Source: Photobacterium lutimaris
GTDB lineage: Bacteria; Pseudomonadota; Gammaproteobacteria; Enterobacterales; Vibrionaceae
Length of the DNA stretch: 64,000 nucleotides
Reading direction: 5' to 3'
Assembly (NCBI RefSeq): GCF_003025555.1
Contig: NZ_PYMH01000001.1
Location: 186,001 to 250,000, forward strand
Every line of letters starts with the position of its first letter. Positions within the stretch are counted from its first letter, which is position 1. Below the pieces are notes generated by a model. It searched no databases and was not told the origin of the DNA. It was given only the letters and a program-made list of their open reading frames with translations. Below are positions 54,191 to 63,746 of this stretch, one piece after another. The position numbers and the translations under genes were made by a program.

Positions 54191-54284
54191 TTATGTCGAC
54201 ATTGCTTGTATGTATCGCTATCCCGTCAAGCTGACCAGATAATCGTAAGCACGTTACAACGCACACCGAACGTTGAGGAAGGAA

Positions 54285-54929
54285 ATGAACGAAGTAAAAG
54301 CGGTATTGTTTGATATGGATGGCCTGATTTTTGATACTGAAGGGCTGTACAAGGCCTGCTGGCAATATGCGGCTGAAGAGCAGGGGTTAGTCTTAACCGA
54401 CGAGGATTATCAGTCCTTCATCGGGGTTCAGGATGTAGAGTGTGAGCGTCGTATTACCGTTAAGTTTGGTGAAGCGTTGGATCTCGAGCGTTTTTGCCAA
54501 GTCAGGGATAATATGTTTAATGCCGAACAAGGTAAAGGGATCCCATTCAAACCGGGTTTCAGCAAGTTGTTTGCGCACAGTAAGCAAAAAGGGCTGAAAT
54601 GTGCCTTGGTGACCTCTTCCCCGCTCAAAAAGGCCAAGCACCACTTTGCCGGCACCGATTACTTCTCGCAATTTGATGTCGTTGTTACGGCCGAGGATGT
54701 GAAGAACGGTAAACCAGCACCCGATTGTTACTTGATGGCTTGTGCCCAGTTGGATATCGGCCCTGCCAATTGTTTGGTTTTGGAAGACTCAAACAATGGC
54801 ATGCGTTCGGGACTGGAGGCCGGTTGCCAAGCCATAATGATCCCAGATTTGTTGATACCTGCAGCGGAGGTGGAAAGGCGGGCGACGTCAATTTGTACCT
54901 CTTTGGCTGACGTTAAGTTTTATCTCTGA
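54285..54929 (+). CDS. HAD-superfamily phosphatase (beta-phosphoglucomutase-like)
   Basis: A 214-residue HAD hydrolase of subfamily I. The nucleophile motif is DMDG (Asp10, Asp12), the cap domain lies at ~18-85, ALVTSSPLKKAK is motif II with the Ser/Thr loop and KNGKPAPDCY with LVLEDSNNGM is motif III/IV. It could be a sugar phosphatase or phosphoglucomutase-like enzyme; substrate unknown. ATG at 54285 with AGGAAGGAA upstream is the start; a TTG at 54273 is unlikely. Confidence 0.85.
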   Translation: MNEVKAVLFDMDGLIFDTEGLYKACWQYAAEEQGLVLTDEDYQSFIGVQDVECERRITVKFGEALDLERFCQVRDNMFNAEQGKGIPFKPGFSKLFAHSKQKGLKCALVTSSPLKKAKHHFAGTDYFSQFDVVVTAEDVKNGKPAPDCYLMACAQLDIGPANCLVLEDSNNGMRSGLEAGCQAIMIPDLLIPAAEVERRATSICTSLADVKFYL

Positions 54930-55053
54930 CATTTGATCATTAGCGCCAATTGGCCGTTTTGTGATCTAAAAAGCATGCCTTTGCTGCGCCCTCTGGCACT
55001 ATACTTGATTGGAAACAGAGGTTTAATGGAAGTGGATAACAAGCGGGGATAGC

Positions 55054-55749
55054 ATGCGACAGATTGGTGATGATATTTGGGTTCATGAAGACTCAATGAA
55101 AATGCTGGGGACAAAACTTGGGCTGAGGATGACGGTTATCCGCTTGCAGGACGGTCGCCTTTGGGTACATTCACCGACGGCTATATCGCCTTCTTTGCAG
55201 CAGGCAGTCAATGAACTAGGCCCTGTTGGTTATCTGGTGGCGGCCAATAACCACCACAGTAAGTGGCTACAAGACTGGATTGAAGTTTACCCCGATGCTG
55301 AAGTGTATGTAAGCGCTGGTATTCCCCGCAAAGTACCGCTATCGAATTACCATATCCTTCAGAGCGGTATGGAAAATGTTTGGCAAGATGATCTTGAATG
55401 GCTGACAATGCCCTCAGTGCCGATGTTCAATGAAACGGTCTTCTATCATTCTCGCTCTAATTCATTGATTGTGACAGACTTGGTGCAAAACTATCCTGAA
55501 AATCCGAATAAAGCGGGTTTTGCTGGTGCCATGACCAAATACATCTTTGAACCAATTGGGTTCAAAGGTTTCTGCGTTGCACCGCCTTTGAAAATGGGGT
55601 TCACTCTTAAAGACAAACCGGCTTTCAGTCGATTCTTGCAAAGTGTGCAAGACTGGGATTTTACCCAGATTATTGTCACCCATGGCGACATTATTGAAAA
55701 AGAGGCCAAGGCTAAATTTGCTTCACTCTCTTCTCGGTTTGTTTCCTAG
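55054..55749 (+). CDS. DUF4336 domain-containing protein
   Basis: A 231-residue protein. IGDDIWVHEDSMKMLGTKLG at the start, VAANNHHSKWLQDWIEVYPD, and ending FTQIIVTHGDIIEKEAK match DUF4336, a family with a metallo-beta-lactamase-like fold and incomplete metal site. The N-terminal RMTVIRLQDGRLWVHSP is typical. Function not established. It follows the HAD gene by ~125 bases and precedes the tRNA-Ser promoter. Confidence 0.78.
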   Translation: MRQIGDDIWVHEDSMKMLGTKLGLRMTVIRLQDGRLWVHSPTAISPSLQQAVNELGPVGYLVAANNHHSKWLQDWIEVYPDAEVYVSAGIPRKVPLSNYHILQSGMENVWQDDLEWLTMPSVPMFNETVFYHSRSNSLIVTDLVQNYPENPNKAGFAGAMTKYIFEPIGFKGFCVAPPLKMGFTLKDKPAFSRFLQSVQDWDFTQIIVTHGDIIEKEAKAKFASLSSRFVS

Positions 55750-55823
55750 TTTATGGCGAAAGCCGAGAATATCAGCGGTCTGCTGAGAGTGTGAGCACTT
55801 ATCCGTTTGGGGGATTTTTTTAC

Positions 55824-55852
55824 TTTACACTTCGTCTAGAACTCCGTATTAT
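55824..55852 (+). promoter_or_regulatory. Sigma-70 promoter of tRNA-Ser
   Basis: TTTACA and TATTAT boxes with an exact 17-base spacer, followed by a GC-rich discriminator (CCACCCCGC) typical of stringently controlled stable RNA promoters, end 14 bases before the tRNA. Confidence 0.8.
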
Positions 55853-55865
55853 CCACCCCGCTTAC

Positions 55866-55956
55866 GGAGAGATGGCTGAGTGGTTGAAAGCACCGGTCTT
55901 GAAAACCGGCATACGTTTGTAGCGTATCTAGGGTTCAAATCCCTATCTCTCCGCCA
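55866..55956 (+). tRNA. tRNA-Ser (anticodon UGA)
   Basis: 91 bases. The acceptor stem GGAGAGA pairs with TCTCTCC, followed by G and an encoded CCA. The anticodon stem CCGGT / ACCGG frames a CTTGAAA loop with anticodon TGA. A long variable arm (ATACG / CGTAT) and the T-arm GGGTTCAAATCCC are present, as in class II serine tRNAs. Confidence 0.96.
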
Positions 55957-55966
55957 CATTAGAAGA

Positions 55967-55993
55967 AGCCGCTGAGAAATCAGCGGCTTTTTT
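55967..55993 (+). terminator. Terminator of tRNA-Ser
   Basis: AGCCGCTGA / TCAGCGGCT hairpin, loop GAAA, followed by five further T, 10 bases after the tRNA. Confidence 0.92.
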
Positions 55994-56050
55994 GTATGCG
56001 TTAAATGATATTGAGTCGGGATTTGAATCAAATCCACCTTACCCAGAGCA

Positions 56051-56062
56051 CTCCGCCACATT
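56051..56062 (+). repeat. Second copy of the tRNA-Ser 3' end
   Basis: CTCCGCCACATT repeats exactly the tRNA 3' end plus four following bases at 55949-55960, 102 bases downstream. It may be a remnant of a duplicated tRNA or of an integration event. Confidence 0.5.
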
Positions 56063-56221
56063 CAGATAAAGCCCATCAGAAATGCGCAAATCACAATTCA
56101 TGAATGAGATAAGTGATTGAAGCGACAGGTTTCGTGTAGTCGTTCCAATGCCCATTTAGAGCGCATTTATAGTCTGATTAAAGCTGTTATTTTATGGCTT
56201 TACATTTCAGGGTATTGATAA

Positions 56222-57523
56222 ATGAGTCGTGTATCGAGAAGAACGGTATTAAAAGGGGTAGGACTAGCTAGCATAGCTGGCGGTGTTGGTGTTTGGGCTC
56301 TTGCTGGGAATAAAAAGCCTGAACAGGTGCTGGAAGAGCACTTTCAGGATGCATTAACTGACTTGCCAGCTGCTACCATCAGTGCGGCGGTAATTAGAAA
56401 TGGCGAGATCGCTTGGGCGAAAAGCGTCGGTTATCAAGACTTGAAGAGTCAGACCCCGGCTTCGCTGGATAGTATCTGGCCGACATTGGGATCGGTATCA
56501 AAGCTGGTCACTTGGACTGCCTTGATGCAGCTGGTGGAAAGCGGGGCAGTTGATCTTGACGGTGATGTCAGTGATTACTTGGGCTTCACACTAAGAAATC
56601 CCAGTTTTCCTGATACGCCAATCACGCCATATCATCTGTTGACTCATTCATCGTCACTCTCGTCCCGGAAAATGACGTCTGCTCCTGATGAGATGGCGGA
56701 GCTCTTTTGTAAAGATGACTCGGAAAGCTTGAAAACCTGGGTTCAGGCACGCTTTGCACCGGCTGGTCAGCATTACGATCCTGAACTTGCGTATGATGAT
56801 TATCGCCCTGGGGATTTTGACCATGTAACTGCAGATCCCCTTGGGGTGATCTCGGGATACTCTAACGTAAATGCTATGGTGGCGGCTCTTCTTATCGAAA
56901 GTGTGACCTCATTGTCCTTTGAGCAATACACCAAGAAACATATCTTTTTTCCGCTGGGGCTAACCGATATTGGCTGGAACAAGGCGGAATTAGATCAAGC
57001 TAAAATTATTACGCCTTATGAAGCGAAGAATAGCCCCCGACCACCTGTTATGGCTATCTATACCAAGAGTATGCAAGATCGCGGATATATGAGCCAGACT
57101 GCTTTCGCTGCAGACGGCAACAAACGATATTTCTCGCTGGAGGACTGCCAGTACTTTTCGTCCTTCAATGCTGCGGCATTACTCGGCTCTTCGCTCCAAG
57201 CACTGACGATATTCATGCAGTCCTTTTTACCACAAGCTAACACCACCTTGCTGAAAAGAGAGACGATAGCGCGCATGTGGGATATTCAAAGGCAGGACCC
57301 TATTACTGGAAGCCTGTTGGGACTAGGATGGTTTCAATTTTCGACACCAAGGCACGGTGTGTTTTGGGGGCATGACGGAGGGGGGCCGGGTATTCTTTCT
57401 CGAGTCATGGTTAATCCGCAAACTGGAGACGGTGTGATATTACTGATTAATAATTTTTTCGTCGACTTCAGGCGTCGTTCGCAGCTGCTCGAAGAGCTTT
57501 GCTCTGCATTTAAGGTCGCGTAG
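56222..57523 (+). CDS. Tat-exported serine hydrolase, beta-lactamase/class C-like family
   Basis: A 433-residue protein. Residues 1-29 form a twin-arginine signal (SRRTVLKG, then a hydrophobic stretch). The penicillin-binding fold's catalytic motif SxxK is SVSK (91-94) and the second motif is YSN in ISGYSNVN. HDGGGPG near residue 383 fits the third, HxG-type motif of serine hydrolases of family S12. It may be an esterase, D-aminopeptidase-like enzyme or PBP-like hydrolase; beta-lactamase activity should not be assumed. It stands alone, plus strand. Confidence 0.82.
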   Translation: MSRVSRRTVLKGVGLASIAGGVGVWALAGNKKPEQVLEEHFQDALTDLPAATISAAVIRNGEIAWAKSVGYQDLKSQTPASLDSIWPTLGSVSKLVTWTALMQLVESGAVDLDGDVSDYLGFTLRNPSFPDTPITPYHLLTHSSSLSSRKMTSAPDEMAELFCKDDSESLKTWVQARFAPAGQHYDPELAYDDYRPGDFDHVTADPLGVISGYSNVNAMVAALLIESVTSLSFEQYTKKHIFFPLGLTDIGWNKAELDQAKIITPYEAKNSPRPPVMAIYTKSMQDRGYMSQTAFAADGNKRYFSLEDCQYFSSFNAAALLGSSLQALTIFMQSFLPQANTTLLKRETIARMWDIQRQDPITGSLLGLGWFQFSTPRHGVFWGHDGGGPGILSRVMVNPQTGDGVILLINNFFVDFRRRSQLLEELCSAFKVA

Positions 57524-57693
57524 AGAACATTACGCAGTGACTGAAACGACGGTGTCGGTATCTAGGCTAGGGTGGCCAGACTAAACTAAATTATCCGTAT
57601 TGTTGTTGGACGGTAGTGGCAAGTTGAAAGCAAAAGCCACACTTATTTGTTTGCAGAACTATTTCAATGCGTTAGAGCGATGTAACTAAATAA

Positions 57694-58728
57694 CTAGAAT
57701 TGAACCTCGACTTCCATACCTTCGATCCAATACTTTTGCTCAAGAGCTCCTTCGAAGCGCAGAGTGACTTTTAAATAAGCAGGCTGTCCTTCAAAGGGGC
57801 GCTGAAGTTCTTGAGGTAATTTATTAACGATTTCAACCGGTTTATTTACTGTGGCGCTCATTGTTTTTCCATCTGGAAAGGTGACTTTCGCCTTGTTATC
57901 AATGTCGCTGTATTTCAGGTGTTTGGGATTGAGAAAGGCAATAATTTCTGGAGTATTGTTTTGTGACACAGTGATAAGTGGCGTATCGGCAGTAATTCTC
58001 TCGCCTTCCAGTACGTGGATATCGATGACTCGACCATTAATGGGGCTACGAATGGTAAGGTTATCTTGCTGGGCGCGTTTGACGACCAACTCCTGCATTA
58101 ATGCCCGATAGGCTTGGCTTACCGGGCCTGCCAAAGCCATTTCCTTTAAATGGCGCTGGGCTTCAATATAGGCCAATTTTTGGTTATGTAGCTGATTGTT
58201 GAGTGAACTGCTGATATTAATTATCGCGGCGTAGTCAACTTCAGACACATGGCCTTTTGCTCTGAAAGTGTCGTACTTTTTTTGTATTTGCTGGAATTTT
58301 TGCAAGTTCTGCTCTGATTGTGAAATAGCAGCCTGATAGAGCTTGTCTATTTTTGGTGAGGGTGGGGAGAGTTTAAGTAACTCTTGCTCTATAAAACGGG
58401 TTTCTTCATCAAGCGCCGGATCGGACAGCAAAATGATGGCCTGACCTTTAGTAACCTTATTGCCAACCACTGTCGGCAGTGGCGCGACGAGACTACTTTC
58501 AGCAGAGGTGATGGTGACGGGGTATGACGTAATAATCGCTGGAGCGATAACCAATACTTGGGTGCGGAACAGATAATACCCCATGATGATCAGTGGGCTG
58601 ATCACCAATGCAAGGATCAGGTACCAGCGCAGCTTATAACCGCCTCGCTTAGCCTGCCCATAAACGACTTTCATACCGTTTTCTGACTGGGGCTTTTGCT
58701 GTTTGTCGAGGTGAAATTTAACCTTCAT
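57694..58728 (-). CDS. HlyD-like membrane fusion protein of a polysaccharide unit
   Basis: A 344-residue protein. A single N-terminal membrane helix at ~35-55 is followed by a biotinyl-lipoyl-like strand domain, a coiled coil (~105-200, KLSPPSPKIDKLYQAAIS...) and a second lipoyl half (TIRSPINGRVIDIHVLEGER). It is the last gene of a three-gene minus-strand unit with a processive GT2 and a zinc-ribbon protein. By architecture it resembles the periplasmic part of Alg44 of alginate synthesis, but it has no PilZ domain. It would bridge the inner-membrane synthase to the periplasm. Confidence 0.82.
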   Translation of the reverse strand: MKVKFHLDKQQKPQSENGMKVVYGQAKRGGYKLRWYLILALVISPLIIMGYYLFRTQVLVIAPAIITSYPVTITSAESSLVAPLPTVVGNKVTKGQAIILLSDPALDEETRFIEQELLKLSPPSPKIDKLYQAAISQSEQNLQKFQQIQKKYDTFRAKGHVSEVDYAAIINISSSLNNQLHNQKLAYIEAQRHLKEMALAGPVSQAYRALMQELVVKRAQQDNLTIRSPINGRVIDIHVLEGERITADTPLITVSQNNTPEIIAFLNPKHLKYSDIDNKAKVTFPDGKTMSATVNKPVEIVNKLPQELQRPFEGQPAYLKVTLRFEGALEQKYWIEGMEVEVQF

Positions 58729-58731
58729 CGT

Positions 58732-60045
58732 TTAGAACTTTTTCCCCCGTTTAAGTACCCACCAAGGTGCCATACTGGACTCTTCATGGCTGCGCCGGAC
58801 GACTTCATTAATCATGGCAAACGCGGTCAGAAGGCGCATGAGAAATTGATAAATAGGGTAGATAGGTAACCACATAGCCGCTTTCCAATCACTTTTTCGT
58901 TCGGAAACCAAACTGTAGTACACAACAAAGAACAGTAATGAAAAGAGGAAGTAAACACCGTACAACAGCATGAAGAGTGCCAGAACGAAGGCAAGTGGAT
59001 AGGCCGTGACAATATATATTGTGTAGCCGGCAACAATGATAGGGAGTAGTACGTTTTGGATGATACCGTATGCCAATGTGAAAATAAAATTACCCCATCC
59101 CAGTAATGATGGCGTTAACCCTTCACGATGCTTGCGGAGAAATAGAAACAACAGATCGCCATCCCACCTCAAGCGCTGCATAATCAATCCCTTCAACGTA
59201 TCTGGCACATCGGTATGTCCAACCGCATGGGGAGAAAACTCAAGACGGTAACTTGGGTAGCGTACCTTGTATTGTTTCAGGCGCATGGTCAGGTCGAGAT
59301 CTTCGGCTGTGTGAGTGTCCCATCCCCCAACTTGTTTAAGTAGCGGGGTTCTAAAAGCGCCAAATGCACCGGAAATGTTGTTCAATACCCCCCAGTTTGC
59401 CATCCCCGTCTTCCCCGCCTGCATTGACAGCATGTACTCCAGTGATTGCATCCGGGTGAGGAGGTTCTTAGTGTGGTTTCGTACTCGCAATGCGCCACCG
59501 CAGGCAAGTGTGTGGGGAGAAGAAAACACTCGGACCATGTTGTACGCCATATCGTTATCAAATGAAGTATCGCCATCAACATTGATAACAAGTTGGCCTT
59601 TCGCCATGGCCAGGCCAGCGTTGAGAGTGGATACCCGCCCACCGCGTTGCCATTTTGGGATAACGGTGACTTGGCGGTTTTTTATTTTTCTATGGTGCTG
59701 CTTACTACGCATAGCGGCAAGATAGGTATCTTGATTCAGGCTTGCGCCATCAACCACTGCCAGGATCTCAATGTGTCCCGGGTAGATTTGTTCGACGAGA
59801 GTATCGATAGTGATTTGAATGGCATCTCCTTCGCCGTAACAGGTGATAATGACGCTGATGTTGGGAAAATACGAGGGCGTGGGTGATGATTGATTGAAAG
59901 CCCAACGTAATATGCCCGTAATGACCAGAAGATACAGCGGTAATTCAATGATCAGTAGCATAGGAAATAACAGAAGCCATACTTCAAGATTATTTCTTAA
60001 GACGAGATATAAATACTCTAAAATATAGACACTATCTGGCAGCAT
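58732..60045 (-). CDS. Processive GT2 polysaccharide synthase (BcsA/Alg8-like)
   Basis: A 437-residue membrane glycosyltransferase. Two N-terminal helices (~20-48) precede the GT-A domain and about three to four follow it. The synthase residues are visible: Asp99 (VVDGAS), Asp157-Gly-Asp159 (NVDGDTSF), the catalytic TAED at 246-249 and QRLRW at 290-294 (QxxRW). It should polymerise a sugar nucleotide and pass the chain out through its own channel. It starts inside the end of the zinc-ribbon gene (14-base overlap) and ends three bases before the HlyD-like gene. No cellulose bcs genes are nearby, so the polymer is unknown. Confidence 0.88.
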   Translation of the reverse strand: MLPDSVYILEYLYLVLRNNLEVWLLLFPMLLIIELPLYLLVITGILRWAFNQSSPTPSYFPNISVIITCYGEGDAIQITIDTLVEQIYPGHIEILAVVDGASLNQDTYLAAMRSKQHHRKIKNRQVTVIPKWQRGGRVSTLNAGLAMAKGQLVINVDGDTSFDNDMAYNMVRVFSSPHTLACGGALRVRNHTKNLLTRMQSLEYMLSMQAGKTGMANWGVLNNISGAFGAFRTPLLKQVGGWDTHTAEDLDLTMRLKQYKVRYPSYRLEFSPHAVGHTDVPDTLKGLIMQRLRWDGDLLFLFLRKHREGLTPSLLGWGNFIFTLAYGIIQNVLLPIIVAGYTIYIVTAYPLAFVLALFMLLYGVYFLFSLLFFVVYYSLVSERKSDWKAAMWLPIYPIYQFLMRLLTAFAMINEVVRRSHEESSMAPWWVLKRGKKF

Positions 60046-61390
60046 AGATATTACCTACGGTTTCAGCGAGCCATATCTTTACTCCATCGTTAATTCTGGG
60101 ATCCGGTATTTTGAATGCGGAGACATGCAGAGTAAAAAGTTCATCTTCAATCAGCTGGGTCAGCTGTTCGATTTTGTTCTGGAGCACTGGCATGGTTGAT
60201 ATCTTTGTTTTAGGCATCAAAACCAACAGTACATCTTGCTTATATTGACAGCAGATATCGGTATCTCTGAATAGGCCATTGAGTCTATGGGTAATTTGGT
60301 CGAGTAGAGCAAATAGCTTACTGTCGCCATAGAGATTACTGTATTCTTCGAGTCTGGGGAGGTGCATGCTGAGTAGCAGGTGTTCTTCATCATGCCGCAA
60401 GGCAACTTTATTTACCCACAATAGAATATTTTCAAAGTAACCAGCATCGACCTTGCCTTTAATCGATAGCTCAGGTGCCTGCAGTATTTTACCATGTTGA
60501 TAGACGTACTCACCTAATTGTCCCAGCTTAAGTTGATGAATTTTTTGGACAATGAGTTCAGCAATATCTGTTTGTGTATCACAGTTAAGACAATGGCTGA
60601 TAGTGTCTGCTTCGACAAACAAATGAGAGCACTTATGGCAAATATGGGTCTCTAATGGCCGGTCATAGTCGACTCCGATATGCCGCAGCTGGGTGATGCA
60701 TTTAGGACACTCCAGCTTCCCTTTGCGTAAAAAGCTCTGCTGATCGCCAACGTGCCCACAGGTAAAGCAATGCAAAGACGTTTGTACATCGATATCAATG
60801 CTTTTGCAGTTTGGGCATACCTCTACGTAGTTGAGGTGCCCGCCATTGCATTGTTTGCATACCCTTATGCGGTCAACAAGGCGTTCAGCTTCCAGCATTT
60901 CACGCTTGGTCTCGGTCACTATAAATCGATAACTCGAATAGAGCTCGGGGTAGAGGGCTTCTATGATGGGGTAGCGATATATAGTCAGTGAATTAAGTTG
61001 TTTAACCGGCCTTATTCGTCGTTGCCTGTTGATACCAAGCCAGCCGACGAATGGTTCTATTTTCTCAATATCCGGTAGCTTACTCAGTTTTATCTTGGTG
61101 TTTTTCCCGTGTTCAAATGCAACCTTTTCATTGAAAATGCCGTCCGTCAAACACTCACAGTAGGGATTGTTTTGCACGACATACGTAGACCAAGACCAAA
61201 ACTTTGGATGGCTGAACATGGTCGCAAGCATTGTATTTTGCTCTTGGGGGTCATCAAGGCTGAGGCATAAAATCCCTCCCCATATATCAGGCAGGTCATC
61301 TACCGTCGTCACCCTGATAACCTGTTCGAACATTGCGGCTTCAGGAGCGTTATTTCCGAGCCAATATAAGCATTTGTCTGTTGATGGCAT
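60032..61390 (-). CDS. TackOD1-like zinc-ribbon protein with degenerate GGDEF-like domain
   Basis: About 452 residues. Residues ~200-290 carry at least five CxxC-type pairs (CKQCNG, CPNC, CFTCG, CPKC, CHKC, CLNC), a pattern that fits TackOD1-type zinc-ribbon output domains. The last ~150 residues (MHLPRLEEYSNLYGDSKLF onward) resemble a GGDEF domain without its catalytic GG(D/E)EF. The N-terminal ~170 residues are unrecognised. It may be a sensor or c-di-GMP-related regulator of the synthase it overlaps. ATG at 61390 with AGGA upstream is chosen; a TTG at 61426 is unlikely. The TackOD1 name is from memory. Confidence 0.68.
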   Translation of the reverse strand: MPSTDKCLYWLGNNAPEAAMFEQVIRVTTVDDLPDIWGGILCLSLDDPQEQNTMLATMFSHPKFWSWSTYVVQNNPYCECLTDGIFNEKVAFEHGKNTKIKLSKLPDIEKIEPFVGWLGINRQRRIRPVKQLNSLTIYRYPIIEALYPELYSSYRFIVTETKREMLEAERLVDRIRVCKQCNGGHLNYVEVCPNCKSIDIDVQTSLHCFTCGHVGDQQSFLRKGKLECPKCITQLRHIGVDYDRPLETHICHKCSHLFVEADTISHCLNCDTQTDIAELIVQKIHQLKLGQLGEYVYQHGKILQAPELSIKGKVDAGYFENILLWVNKVALRHDEEHLLLSMHLPRLEEYSNLYGDSKLFALLDQITHRLNGLFRDTDICCQYKQDVLLVLMPKTKISTMPVLQNKIEQLTQLIEDELFTLHVSAFKIPDPRINDGVKIWLAETVGNIYAAR

Positions 61391-61541
61391 ATAACAATCC
61401 TGCTGGTTTCCAAGAATAAAACTCAAGCCAAGTGTTCATAAAGTGGTATGACAAAGATAGTCAACCAAAGGCAATGTCGGTTCCGAGAATCGCAATATGG
61501 CGCTCAGTAGGGCATGGCGACAGATAGAGGCCGACCAATGT

Positions 61542-63746
61542 CTATACGCTTTTTTTCAGTTGTTGTAAGACGTTATCCTTTTCACCATCGGCAATCACAT
61601 GCCCTTGATCCAGTACAATCAGCCGATCAATACACTCCAGCATGGTGGTTTTGTGGGTGAACAAAATCAAGGTATGTTGGCTATCCAATGACGTCAGGGT
61701 TTGCTTGAGGTGTTGCTCAGAGCGGTTGTCCATCTGGCTGGTGGGTTCATCGAATACCAACAGCTTAGGTTGGTTGAGCAGTGCCCGAGCAATAGTGATG
61801 GCTTGTCTTTGCCCACCAGATAAATATTGCCCGCCTTCGCCTACTTGGCGGTTGAGACCAGAAGGTTCCTGTTGGATAAACAAATGGACGCCGGCTTGGT
61901 GGCAGGCTTGGTCGATGTCATTGTCGTTGGCCTGTGGCGAGCCAAGGGTAATGTTGTCGCGGATCGAGCCGAAAAACAGAGCATTGTCTTGAGGGACGCA
62001 GCCAATTTGCTGGCGCAGTGTATGGGGGTGGTATTGATTGATATCGGTATTGTCAAAGCGGATGGCTCCCGAACTCGGCTGGTACAGCCCCATCAATAGT
62101 CGCTGGAGAGTGGTTTTCCCCGAACCAATTTTTCCGATAATCGCCACTTTCTCGCCAGACTTGATGGTGAGGGAGACGGACTTCAATGCGGGCGTCTCGG
62201 CATGCGGGTAACTGAATGTAAGGTTGTCACACGTGAGGTTGCCGCTTAAAGGCTGGATCTGATCGGTTTGCTGGTTTGGCCGAGTCTCATCTGGCATCGC
62301 CATAATATCACTCAGGATGGCGATGGCTGATTTGGCTTGGTGATAGCGGGTGGACAATTGTGATAACTGGACCATCGGCCCGATAGCCCGGCCGGTGAGC
62401 ATCGAGACGGCGATCAGGCCACCGACCGTTAACTGGCCCGCTGCAATCAAGTACACCCCGAAGATGATCACCCCGATTGATACGCATTGTTGGCTGAGAC
62501 TGGCAAGGTTATGCACCGAGTCGGTCAGGCGGCGTGACTTGACGCCCCAGTTGGCCATATGGGCAACGGCTTGCTCCCAGCGGTACTGGTATTGCGGCTG
62601 GCTGTTGAACAGTTTGACCGTTTCGAGCCCTGCGATACTTTCGACTAAGTTGGCATGTTTTTGTGCTGCGAGCTGTGAGCCTTCCTCAATGGCTTTTCGC
62701 AAGGGGCGCTGTACCAGCAAGCTGTAGAGTGCTAACAGAGATATGGCGATGATTGGAATGATGACAAGGGGACCAGCAATGGTGTAAATCACCAATAGAA
62801 ACAGCAGAGCAAAGGGGAGGTCAATCAAGGACGCGATGGTTGCGGAGGTAAAGAACTCCCTGACCGATTCAAACTCTTGCAAGTGGCGGGTGAATGCACC
62901 TACCGATGGCGGTCGGGCGGCGAGCTTGAGTCCCATGACTTTGCGGTAAATATCAGCCGATAACAGGATGTCTGACTTCTTGCTGGCGATATCGATAAAA
63001 TAGCTGCGTAGAAACTTCAGTAGCACGTCAAAGCTAAAAATAATGGCCATACCGCTGGTGAGCACCCACAAGGTATCAAAAGCCTGATTGGGTACGACCT
63101 TGTCATAAATCAGCCGAGTAAAAAGTGGAATGGCCAACGCAAATACGTTGAGTAGGGCAGAGGCGACAAGCACGTCACGGTACAGCGATTTAGATTGCCA
63201 CAGGGTTTGCCAGAACCATGCCTGGCTAGCGCCAGAGGTGCTGTGTGGCGGTGTATGGCCTGAAGTATTGTTGGCGCTCGTGTTGGCAGATGTTGCCGCT
63301 TGTTCACTTCGGGCATCGAATGGAAAAGGACGTCTTAGTAAAAACACCCGATTGAGAAATTGTTGCTCCAGCTCCTCGAAACTGACCCAGCTTTTATCTG
63401 CTGCCGTGCTTTCCGCGACGATAGCGTCAGCGTCGCTCGTATTGCTAATTAATTCGCAGGGAAGGGCAATTTCAGCCCGTTGCTTATCCTGATCAATATC
63501 GAGCAGTACGCAGGCCCGGTTGCTGTCGAGTAGAGCAATCACCGGCAACAGAAGTGGCGAGAGTTGGGGCAGGCTAAGGGTCGCCTCTTCGGTTTGGAAG
63601 CCGGCATTGTGAGCGGCTCTTGGCAGTAAGTGTGGTGAGAGCAGACCGTCTTGCAACGGCAACCCTTCCAACAGGCTTTTCACCGAACGGGGTTGGCCGT
63701 AATGCTGGCAGAGGTAGTGCAGGGCATTAAGAAGAGGATCTGCCAT
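61542..63746 (-). CDS. LapB-like type I secretion ABC transporter
   Basis: A 734-residue inner-membrane ABC exporter. The N-terminal ~130 residues are a C39-like domain (LLNALHYLCQHYGQPRS...) without an obvious catalytic Cys/His pair, as in LapB and RTX exporters, where it only binds substrate. Six membrane helices (~165-470) follow, then the ATPase with Walker A GKIGSGKTT, signature LSGGQRQ and Walker B LLVFDEPTS. It would export a large RTX-type adhesin with an MFP and TolC, which are not in this window. Its start overlaps the end of the EAL-domain gene by 20 bases, so the two are co-transcribed. Confidence 0.88.
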   Translation of the reverse strand: MADPLLNALHYLCQHYGQPRSVKSLLEGLPLQDGLLSPHLLPRAAHNAGFQTEEATLSLPQLSPLLLPVIALLDSNRACVLLDIDQDKQRAEIALPCELISNTSDADAIVAESTAADKSWVSFEELEQQFLNRVFLLRRPFPFDARSEQAATSANTSANNTSGHTPPHSTSGASQAWFWQTLWQSKSLYRDVLVASALLNVFALAIPLFTRLIYDKVVPNQAFDTLWVLTSGMAIIFSFDVLLKFLRSYFIDIASKKSDILLSADIYRKVMGLKLAARPPSVGAFTRHLQEFESVREFFTSATIASLIDLPFALLFLLVIYTIAGPLVIIPIIAISLLALYSLLVQRPLRKAIEEGSQLAAQKHANLVESIAGLETVKLFNSQPQYQYRWEQAVAHMANWGVKSRRLTDSVHNLASLSQQCVSIGVIIFGVYLIAAGQLTVGGLIAVSMLTGRAIGPMVQLSQLSTRYHQAKSAIAILSDIMAMPDETRPNQQTDQIQPLSGNLTCDNLTFSYPHAETPALKSVSLTIKSGEKVAIIGKIGSGKTTLQRLLMGLYQPSSGAIRFDNTDINQYHPHTLRQQIGCVPQDNALFFGSIRDNITLGSPQANDNDIDQACHQAGVHLFIQQEPSGLNRQVGEGGQYLSGGQRQAITIARALLNQPKLLVFDEPTSQMDNRSEQHLKQTLTSLDSQHTLILFTHKTTMLECIDRLIVLDQGHVIADGEKDNVLQQLKKSV

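Noticed and set aside
55990..56065. Second complete tRNA after tRNA-Ser
   Set aside because: Only the 3' 12 bases match; the rest has no acceptor, anticodon or T-arm structure on either strand.
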